Assembly: GCF_003260975.1 (NCBI RefSeq)
Contig: NZ_CP030041.1
Coordinates: 5,769,501-5,833,500 of the forward strand
Direction: 5' to 3'
From: Echinicola strongylocentroti
GTDB lineage: Bacteria; Bacteroidota; Bacteroidia; Cytophagales; Cyclobacteriaceae
DNA: 64,000 nucleotides
Shown: one piece after another, positions 53,764 to 61,014 of the stretch
Layout: the number at the start of each line of letters is the position of its first letter
How positions within the stretch are numbered: the stretch's first letter is position 1
Notes under the pieces: generated by a model
Told to the model about the DNA's origin: nothing
Databases searched by the model: none
Seen by the model: the letters and a program-made list of their open reading frames with translations, nothing else
Made by a program: the position numbers and the translations under genes

Positions 53764-55767
53764 ATGCTTAATGTAACCTTACAAAAAGTGATACTAATGT
53801 CCTTAGCCATTTTGGTAACACCATTTTGCAGAGGACAAGAAATAATCAAAGAAACCAAAAAAGAACTGCTCTCGCCCAATGGGGATTTTGAATTCCGCGT
53901 ATACCAAAAGGAATTAGACCAAGGTGGAAAACAATTGTTTTATGCGGTCAAGTTTAAGGAGAAAGACATCATCTTAGAATCTAAACTTGGTGTTTTGATT
54001 AAAAACCAACTTTTCGAATCTGCACTAGCCGTCCCCAATGATACTACCGAATACTGGAGCCAAAACCTTGACCTGGTTGGGGTGAGCAGTGACCAACACA
54101 ATGAGACTTGGGAGCCATTGTATGGGGAGCGTAAGGAAGTGGTCGATCAATATAATGAGCTGACGCTTCACTTCCAGAAGTTTGGTGACCAAGAAGGGGG
54201 AGTGGAAGAAGGCCATTCAGGGACCTCTTACGATAAGCGCCAACAATACGAAATGGATCTTGTGATCCGGGCCTATGATAGTGGTATAGCCTTTAGTTAT
54301 TCCTTTCCAGAAACCAAAAACGGACTTTTTTTACATATCACAGGTGAGCAAACCTCCTTTACATTTCCAGCAGAAACCTATGCGTACTATGAACGCTGGG
54401 CGCAGGGTCCGTATGAACGTAGACCACTTGAAGGCTGGGATGAAGAGAGTGAGCGACCTCTTACCTTAAGTCTTAAAAATGGCATTACCGTCGCTTTGAC
54501 CGAAGCGAGACTCGTGGATTTTGCACGCACCAAGTTTCGACTTAGCAATCATCAGGCCAATACGCTCGAAACTTCCCTGTATAATACAGTAGATGTCATT
54601 ACGCCGTACCAAACGCCCTGGCGAGTAATCATGGCGGCAGATACACCGGGAAAATTGATTGAGAACAATGACCTGATCTTAAACCTCAATCCTGAAAATA
54701 AAATCGAAAACACTTCATGGATAAAGCCTGGAAAGGTATTTCGCTCTGATCTGACCACTAAAGCAGCTAAAGAAGCCGTGGATTTTGCGGTGTCCAGAAA
54801 CCTCCAGTATGTCCACTTGGATGCGGGATGGTATGGTCCAGAAATGAAAATGTCTTCCGACGCAACTACGGTGGATCCTGAAAAGGACTTGGATTTGCAG
54901 CAAGTAATCAACTATGGCGCCAGTAAGGACATTGGTATCATCGTTTATGTCAATCAACGGGCCTTGGCACAACAACTGGATGAGCTACTGCCATTATATC
55001 AAAAGTGGGGACTGAAGGGTGTGAAATTTGGCTTCGTCCACATTGGTTCGGATAAGTGGACTACCTGGTTACATGAGGCCATAAGAAAAGCCGCAGACCA
55101 TCAGCTCATGGTCAATGTCCATGATGAATATCGTCCCACGGGTTTTAGCCGGACTTATCCCAACTTGATGACGCAGGAAGGTATTAGAGGAAATGAAGAA
55201 ATGCCTGATGCTGATCATAACACCATTTTGCCTTTTACCCGCTATTTGGCTGGTGCCGGGGATTATACTATTTGTTATTTCAGCAATCGCATCAAGACCA
55301 CCCATGCCCATCAATTGGCCTTGGCAGCCATTTATTATAGTCCTTTGCAATACCTCTATTGGTATGATAAGCCGGGCTTTTACCGAGGAGAGCCTGAATT
55401 GGCGTTTTTTGACAAGGTGAAGACCGTCTGGGATGATACCCAAGTCCTGCATGGGGAAATTGGCAAGTTCATCACCGTAGCACGGCAGTCTGGTGAGGAC
55501 TGGTTTATCGGGAGTATTACCAATACCGCCTCTCGGGAGGTCGCCTATAGTTTGGATTTTCTGGATAAAGATAAATCCTATATCGCCCATATTTATATAG
55601 ATGATCCTTCGATGGATACGAGGACCAATGTCAGGATCCTTCGCTATACCGTGAATGCAGAAGACCAGTTGAGGTTTTCCTTAGAGGCCAGTGGTGGGGC
55701 AGCGGTTCATCTCTCGCCCGCATCAGGTTCCGGAAAAATTGAAAAATTACCAAATGGTAGTTTGTAA
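53764..55767 (+). CDS. Glycoside hydrolase family 97
   Basis: 667 residues; signal peptide ending FCRGQ. The N-terminal beta-sandwich ('LLSPNGDFEFRVY') leads to a TIM barrel ('FAVSRNLQYVHLDAGWYG', 'IGIIVYVNQRALAQQLDELLPLYQKWGLKGVKFGF', 'VNVHDEYRPTGFSRTYPNLMTQEG') and a C-terminal sheet ('DWFIGSITNTASREVAYSLDFL'), the GH97 order. Members act on alpha-glucosides or alpha-galactosides. The VKxDF motif that carries the nucleophile in retaining members reads VKFGF here (Gly423), so an inverting mechanism is suggested, with caution. Secreted to the periplasm; next to the ROK kinase. Confidence 0.92.
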   Translation: MLNVTLQKVILMSLAILVTPFCRGQEIIKETKKELLSPNGDFEFRVYQKELDQGGKQLFYAVKFKEKDIILESKLGVLIKNQLFESALAVPNDTTEYWSQNLDLVGVSSDQHNETWEPLYGERKEVVDQYNELTLHFQKFGDQEGGVEEGHSGTSYDKRQQYEMDLVIRAYDSGIAFSYSFPETKNGLFLHITGEQTSFTFPAETYAYYERWAQGPYERRPLEGWDEESERPLTLSLKNGITVALTEARLVDFARTKFRLSNHQANTLETSLYNTVDVITPYQTPWRVIMAADTPGKLIENNDLILNLNPENKIENTSWIKPGKVFRSDLTTKAAKEAVDFAVSRNLQYVHLDAGWYGPEMKMSSDATTVDPEKDLDLQQVINYGASKDIGIIVYVNQRALAQQLDELLPLYQKWGLKGVKFGFVHIGSDKWTTWLHEAIRKAADHQLMVNVHDEYRPTGFSRTYPNLMTQEGIRGNEEMPDADHNTILPFTRYLAGAGDYTICYFSNRIKTTHAHQLALAAIYYSPLQYLYWYDKPGFYRGEPELAFFDKVKTVWDDTQVLHGEIGKFITVARQSGEDWFIGSITNTASREVAYSLDFLDKDKSYIAHIYIDDPSMDTRTNVRILRYTVNAEDQLRFSLEASGGAAVHLSPASGSGKIEKLPNGSL

Positions 55768-55783
55768 AAAAAGTAAACAGTTT

Positions 55784-58087
55784 ATGATCAAGGTATTTTA
55801 TTCATTGGTAATTGGTGTTTTGATGCTGGGATGGAGCCAACATGGCTATGCCCAAAAAAGACAATACCTGTTACATACTGCCGATAATATAGAACGGTTA
55901 AAGACCCAAGTAGAAAATGACGATAAAATAGCTGATGCTTGGGAGGATCAGTTGCGCAAGGCCGAGCAAGTGGTAAAATCTGATCGGCAAAGTGCCTCAG
56001 ATTGCCAGGTTTTGGCTTTGGCTTACCGCATGACAGGTAGGGAGGCATTTGCCGAAAAGATCCGGGAAATTTTATTGGCCAATATCGACAAGGATACGTG
56101 GGAAAGCCAAGGGCTCCTCAACAGAACACCCTCTTGGAAAGGAGGCTTAAGGACTTCCCATACTTCGTTTTTTTTATCGCTCGGGTTTGATGCAGCTTAT
56201 GAACATCTATCGGAGGACGATAAACAAAAAATAGCAAAGGGTATCGTGAGGCTTGGCATCAAGCCACAGATGGAGAATTGGCTGGATCCAGAAACCAGCT
56301 TTCATACCTTCGATACCATGGGACACAATTGGTGGAGTGCTTGCGTATACATGGCAGGACTATCGGCCATTGCCGTTCGCAACGAAATTCCTGAGGCAGA
56401 AAGATGGATAGAAGAAATCGCTGGTACTGCCGGCGAGTGGATTGGGTATTCAGGAAGTGTGCTGCAAAATAAGATCCCGACTTTTGACCAAGACGGTGGC
56501 TTTTATGAGAGCATAAACTACGCTGCTTATGGTGTTTCCCAGTACTTACTTTTTCGTTATGCCCTAGAGCAGGCCATGCCTTCTATGGAGCAGGAGGACT
56601 TTCCCATTTTGGAAAAAGTCGTTGATTTTTTTATCCATACGACCTATTACGTAGAGGGTGATCTTCCACTATCCGTGAATTTTGGCGATACCAATGTGCA
56701 CCGAAATGGCAACTCCTGTGTGGTACTTTTGTATAACTTGGGCTACCGGGATGATCGGTATACTTGGTACCTCAATCAGGTGAACAAAGGCAGTGATAAA
56801 GAAGGACTGGAGGTGAACTCACCCAACGGACTGATCCTATACCCTGACCTTCCAACGTTGGAGGGTGATTACACACCAGATTTGGCGCACTCGCATTTGT
56901 ACAAAGAGATGGACTGGGCCACAATGCGGAATTCCTGGGAAAATGACGCCACTATGCTGGCTGTAAAATCAGGTTTTAGCTGGAACCATGCCCATGCAGA
57001 CGCAGGATCATTTATCCTCTTTCATCAAGGAAAAAATTTGATTATTGATTCAGGAAATTCGTCCTATGGCAATCCCTTGTACACCACATATTATTGTCAA
57101 AGTGAAGCGCACAATGTCATTTTATGGGATGGTAAAGGGCAGGATAGAAAAGACCCCTACTTCGGTACGGTGAATCATGGAGATTTACATCACCTCATCG
57201 ACGGAGACCACTACAAATACCTTTTGGCTGATGCATCGGGACCATATGCCCACTTGTTGAGAAGAAATTACCGTAGTTTTCTTTGGGTCGGGGATGTGAT
57301 ACTGGTGATCGATGACCTGCTGGCACATCAGCCCGGAAAATTTGAATGGCTATTGCATTACAATGGTGTGTCCAAAAGAAGTGGAAAGGATTTGTCCATC
57401 AAGGAAGGTGATGCGGAAGTCTTGGTTCGTCCGTTGTTTCCAGAGACTTTTCCTGATGCTGGCCTGCCACATGACTTTCCCGAGCAGATGAGGCTTGAGG
57501 AAAAAATGGGGTACAAAGACCATGAACCAGAAAATAAAGTGCCTTATTGGTCCATCAGTCATTTTGAAGAATCCGCACGTACCAAGTTTGTGAATGCTAT
57601 TGTCTTGAAAGAAGATGGCCAGCCTGTACCGGAAGTAGAGCCGTTTGAAGGAAAGGACTTCTTGGGTGTTAGGATTACCCAAGGAGGGGAGGTCACAGAA
57701 GTATATTTTAATCTGCTGGCCGATGGTCGCTTGAAACACCGTAACAGTGTCATCAACATGAACGGTTGGGAAACCGACGCCTACCTGACCGCATTGACCT
57801 TTGATGTCGGAAGTGACCGTACAACAAGCGAAAATGTCAAAAAGCTATTTGTCGGTCACGGCAGCTATTTGCGAAGAGATGGACAAGTAATGGTGCATTC
57901 CCTGTCCAAATTGTACGGGGAATTTGGGTTTGATGATGATGGAAAAGCCTATATCGATGGGCAAGCAGGGGCAAAAGTCAGCATGAACGGATCGTCTTTT
58001 GAGCGTTTTCAAGTAAATGGACAGTCCGTAAACCATTCAGTGGATGAAGAGAGTGGGCTGTTTACATTTCGCCTGTCCGATAAATAA
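55784..58087 (+). CDS. Heparinase II/III-family polysaccharide lyase
   Basis: 767 residues from ATG 55784 (the frame from 55691 overlaps GH97). Signal MIKVFYSLVIGVLMLGWSQHGYAQ. An N-terminal alpha/alpha toroid ('FDTMGHNWWSACVYMAGLSAIAV', 'FDQDGGFYESINYAAYGVSQYLLF') is followed by the heparinase II/III-like C-terminal sheet with 'SWNHAHADAGSFILFHQGKNLIIDSG' (His402, His404). Such enzymes cleave uronic-acid-containing polysaccharides by beta-elimination, producing the unsaturated ends that GH88 removes; the GH88 gene comes 36 bases downstream. The polysaccharide-lyase family number cannot be fixed without a search. Confidence 0.9.
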   Translation: MIKVFYSLVIGVLMLGWSQHGYAQKRQYLLHTADNIERLKTQVENDDKIADAWEDQLRKAEQVVKSDRQSASDCQVLALAYRMTGREAFAEKIREILLANIDKDTWESQGLLNRTPSWKGGLRTSHTSFFLSLGFDAAYEHLSEDDKQKIAKGIVRLGIKPQMENWLDPETSFHTFDTMGHNWWSACVYMAGLSAIAVRNEIPEAERWIEEIAGTAGEWIGYSGSVLQNKIPTFDQDGGFYESINYAAYGVSQYLLFRYALEQAMPSMEQEDFPILEKVVDFFIHTTYYVEGDLPLSVNFGDTNVHRNGNSCVVLLYNLGYRDDRYTWYLNQVNKGSDKEGLEVNSPNGLILYPDLPTLEGDYTPDLAHSHLYKEMDWATMRNSWENDATMLAVKSGFSWNHAHADAGSFILFHQGKNLIIDSGNSSYGNPLYTTYYCQSEAHNVILWDGKGQDRKDPYFGTVNHGDLHHLIDGDHYKYLLADASGPYAHLLRRNYRSFLWVGDVILVIDDLLAHQPGKFEWLLHYNGVSKRSGKDLSIKEGDAEVLVRPLFPETFPDAGLPHDFPEQMRLEEKMGYKDHEPENKVPYWSISHFEESARTKFVNAIVLKEDGQPVPEVEPFEGKDFLGVRITQGGEVTEVYFNLLADGRLKHRNSVINMNGWETDAYLTALTFDVGSDRTTSENVKKLFVGHGSYLRRDGQVMVHSLSKLYGEFGFDDDGKAYIDGQAGAKVSMNGSSFERFQVNGQSVNHSVDEESGLFTFRLSDK

Positions 58088-58123
58088 AGAATGATTGCCA
58101 ATAAAGATGAAACTATAAGAAAT

Positions 58124-59368
58124 ATGATGTTAGAAAGTAGGACCATAACAATTGCATTGCTTTCTGGGCTTTTGGTGCTGGGAGCATGCAACGGTCAAAA
58201 GCAAAATAATGAACAGGAAACTGTAAAAAAGGAGGGGTTCAATGTGGACGCTCAGCTGGACTATTGTTTGGCACAAGCGGAGAAAACACTGCAAATGATA
58301 CCTGAGGACTCTGTTTTTCCACGTACTATCAATAAAGGAGAAACAGCTTGGCGGTATGTTCCTGTAGAGGATTGGACCAGTGGGTTTTGGCCGGGTACCC
58401 TCTGGTATCTGTATGAATACGCCCAGACAGACCAATGGAAGGCTGCTGCTGATAAATATACCCGCTTCTTGACCCCCTTGTCCCAACGTCCACCGCTGGA
58501 CCATGACATAGGTTTTCAGGTTTATTGCAGTTTTGGCAACGGATATAGGCTGACAGGAGAACCTGACTATAAGCAAGCTATCCTAGGTGCAGCCGAGCAA
58601 CTGACCACGCTGTACAATCCAAATGTTGGCACCATTTTGAGTTGGCCGCGGGATGTTCCCAATATGGAATGGCCCCAACATAATACCATCATGGACAATA
58701 TGATGAACTTGGAGCTGCTGCTATGGAGTGCCGATAACGGTGGCAAGGAAAAATATGAGTCAATAGCCATAGACCATGCCCAGACCACTATGGAGCATCA
58801 TTTTAGGGAGGATTATTCTTCTTACCACGTAGTAGTGTACGATCGTGAGAGCGGAGACAAAATCAAAGGCGTGACCCATCAAGGGTATTCGGACAGTACC
58901 ATGTGGGCAAGAGGACAATCTTGGGCTATATATGGATATACCATGGTCTATAGGGAAACCAAGGATCCCGAGTACCTTGAATTCGCAGAAAAGGTCACTG
59001 ATGTCTATCTGTCCCAGTTGCCTGAGGATTTGATACCGTATTGGGATTTTTCGGCACCTGACATCCCCAATGCTCCGCGGGATGCATCGGCTGCCGCTGT
59101 GACTGCCTCTGCACTTCTGGAGCTTGGCAGTTATGTCGGTGGTGAAAAGGGGGCAAAATACCAGGATTTGGCTGAAAAAATGCTTCAAGAACTTTCTTCC
59201 GATCGCTATCAGAGCGGGGAAAAGAATTCCGCTTTCTTGTTGCATTCCACAGGTCACTATCCCGCAGGATCTGAGATAGATGCCTCTATCAATTACGCTG
59301 ACTATTATTACGTGGAAGGCTTGATCAGACTGAAAAAACTGAAGGAAGGAAAGGACATATTAAGTTAA
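58124..59368 (+). CDS. Glycoside hydrolase family 88, second copy (lipoprotein)
   Basis: 414 residues from ATG 58124 (58127 is equally possible; the frame from 58091 adds 11 residues before the signal). Lipoprotein signal with Cys22 (LLVLGAC), unlike the copy at 36352. Catalytic-pair aspartates Asp128 (HDIGF) and Asp191 (IMDNMMNLE); 'DWTSGFWPGTLWYLYEY', 'THQGYSDSTMWARGQSWAIYGY' and 'IPYWDFSAPDIPNAPRDASAAAVTAS' align closely with the first copy. Works on unsaturated uronic-acid ends from the preceding lyase. Its stop codon TAA falls inside the left end of a minimal repeat I element. Confidence 0.95.
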   Translation: MMLESRTITIALLSGLLVLGACNGQKQNNEQETVKKEGFNVDAQLDYCLAQAEKTLQMIPEDSVFPRTINKGETAWRYVPVEDWTSGFWPGTLWYLYEYAQTDQWKAAADKYTRFLTPLSQRPPLDHDIGFQVYCSFGNGYRLTGEPDYKQAILGAAEQLTTLYNPNVGTILSWPRDVPNMEWPQHNTIMDNMMNLELLLWSADNGGKEKYESIAIDHAQTTMEHHFREDYSSYHVVVYDRESGDKIKGVTHQGYSDSTMWARGQSWAIYGYTMVYRETKDPEYLEFAEKVTDVYLSQLPEDLIPYWDFSAPDIPNAPRDASAAAVTASALLELGSYVGGEKGAKYQDLAEKMLQELSSDRYQSGEKNSAFLLHSTGHYPAGSEIDASINYADYYYVEGLIRLKKLKEGKDILS

Positions 59369-59424
59369 ACCCGGTTTATGCATTAGCAATTGTAATAGAC
59401 AGGCTAATGCATATTCTAGGTAAA
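59366..59424. repeat. Repeat family I, minimal copy G
   Basis: Only about 59 bp: TAAACCCGGTTTATGCATTA at the left, then AGCAATTGTAATAGACAGG, then CTAATGCATATTCTAGGTAA at the right. It consists of the two terminal inverted repeats with almost no interior, so it defines the ends of the element. Confidence 0.9.
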
Positions 59425-59470
59425 ATACCAAGTTACAATTAATCGATAATGAATAAACTGTATTGATCAT

Positions 59471-60796
59471 ATGACCAAGAAACTGTTTTTGGGAGCTATA
59501 GTGGCCTCTTTGGGAGGCTTGCTGTTTGGCTTTGATACCGCCGTGATTTCAGGCGCCGAACAATCCATCAAGGATGTATTCCATCTGGAAGGATTTGCCC
59601 ATGGTTTTACCAATGCCATTGCATTGATAGGGACCATTTTTGGGGCCATGTTTGCAGGAAAGCCAGGAGATGCATTTGGAAGAAGGAATACATTGGTCGT
59701 GTTAGCGGTATTTTATGCCGTATCTGCCTTGGGCTGTGCTTATTCTTCCTCTTGGGAGGGATTTCTCTTTTACCGTTTTCTTGGTGGCTTAGGAGTAGGT
59801 GCTTCCTCGGTACTCGGCCCCATGTACATTTCAGAAATCGCTCCTGCCCAATATCGAGGCAGGCTGGTAGGACTCTTTCAGTTCAATATCGTTTTCGGGA
59901 TCCTTTTGGCTTTTTTCTCCAACTACATCATCAATAACCTAATTGATCAGGAAGCTTGGAGATGGATGCTTGGTGTGGAAGCATTGCCAGCAGCATTGTT
60001 TTTGGTGTTGCTCTTTACGATTCCACAGAGCCCTAGGTGGTTGGTGAAGATGGGGAGAGAAGATGAGGCTTTGCAGGTACTTCAGAAATTGGGAACGCTA
60101 AATCCTACCCAAACCTTTACTGAAATCAAAGACTCTCTCTATAAAGACCAGGCTAGCAAAAAGGTAAGGCTGTTCAGTAAGCAATACAGTTATCCATTAT
60201 TATTGGCATTTCTCTTGGCCACCTTCAACCAGTTTTCCGGGATTAATGCGATCATGTATTATGCGCCAAGGATCTTCGGGATGACAGGGCTGGCAGAGGA
60301 TACCGCTTTATTGCAGGCCATTGCCATTGGTCTTACCAATATGGTTTTTACCGTCATCGCGATGTCTGTCATAGATAAGATCGGCAGAAAAAAATTATTG
60401 ATTATCGGTTCGGTGGGGATGATTGTCAGCTTAGGATTGACGGCTTATTCATTCCATGTTCAGAATTTTTCTGGATATGGTGTGTTGATTTACCTTATCG
60501 GTTTTATTGCCAGTTTTGCCTTTTCCCAAGGCGCGGTCATTTGGGTATTTATTTCTGAAATATTTCCCAATGCGGTCAGGGCAAGTGGTCAAGCATTTGG
60601 GACATTTGTCCATTGGTTTTGGGCTGCGGTAATGACTTGGACTTTCCCTGTGGTGGCAGAAATGGAAAATGGAGGCGCCATCGCTTTTGGATTCTTTTTC
60701 TTCGCCATGGTCCTTCATCTATGGTTTGCTGTAAAGATGCTTCCGGAGACCAAAGGAAAATCCCTCGAACAACTCCAAAAAGAACTGATCAGATAG
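59471..60796 (+). CDS. Sugar porter family MFS transporter
   Basis: 441 residues, twelve predicted membrane helices. Signatures of the sugar porter family: 'GGLLFGFDTAVISGAEQSI' in the first helix, 'GDAFGRRNTLV' in loop 2-3, 'YISEIAPAQYRGRLVGLFQ', 'PQSPRWLV', 'QFSGINAIMYYAPRIF' in helix 7 and 'PETKGKSLEQLQKELI' at the C-terminus. Imports a monosaccharide across the inner membrane by proton symport. Positioned between GH88 and the second lyase, it likely takes in a product sugar for the ROK kinase or uronate pathway. Confidence 0.94.
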   Translation: MTKKLFLGAIVASLGGLLFGFDTAVISGAEQSIKDVFHLEGFAHGFTNAIALIGTIFGAMFAGKPGDAFGRRNTLVVLAVFYAVSALGCAYSSSWEGFLFYRFLGGLGVGASSVLGPMYISEIAPAQYRGRLVGLFQFNIVFGILLAFFSNYIINNLIDQEAWRWMLGVEALPAALFLVLLFTIPQSPRWLVKMGREDEALQVLQKLGTLNPTQTFTEIKDSLYKDQASKKVRLFSKQYSYPLLLAFLLATFNQFSGINAIMYYAPRIFGMTGLAEDTALLQAIAIGLTNMVFTVIAMSVIDKIGRKKLLIIGSVGMIVSLGLTAYSFHVQNFSGYGVLIYLIGFIASFAFSQGAVIWVFISEIFPNAVRASGQAFGTFVHWFWAAVMTWTFPVVAEMENGGAIAFGFFFFAMVLHLWFAVKMLPETKGKSLEQLQKELIR

Positions 60797-60816
60797 CTCG
60801 CTTTTTGATCAGTTCT
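60781..60816 (+). terminator. Hairpin overlapping the MFS stop codon
   Basis: Perfect 11-bp inverted repeat AGAACTGATCA / TGATCAGTTCT, with the TAG stop codon in the loop. A T5 run follows nine bases later, so termination is plausible but not textbook. Confidence 0.6.
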
Positions 60817-60838
60817 GCTAGCCTGTTTTTGAAAAAGG

Positions 60839-60850
60839 TAAAACATTTTA
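60839..60850. promoter_or_regulatory. TAAAACATTTTA operator candidate
   Basis: Same 12-mer as at 52094-52105 and of the same TAAAANNTTTTA form as the sites at 30095 and 52301. About 165 bases before the lyase start. Confidence 0.55.
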
Positions 60851-61014
60851 GCTGTAGCTTGGGATTTGGTTTATCTAATGTAGAAGGAGGGAAATATTGT
60901 ACTGGTAATAAAGGTGATCAATGACGAATTTTGGTAAAAACCAAGTAATAAACTCAACATGAACCCAGATGGCTATGCCATCAAAAGTAACTAATCGTGA
61001 GAAAAGGAAATTTA

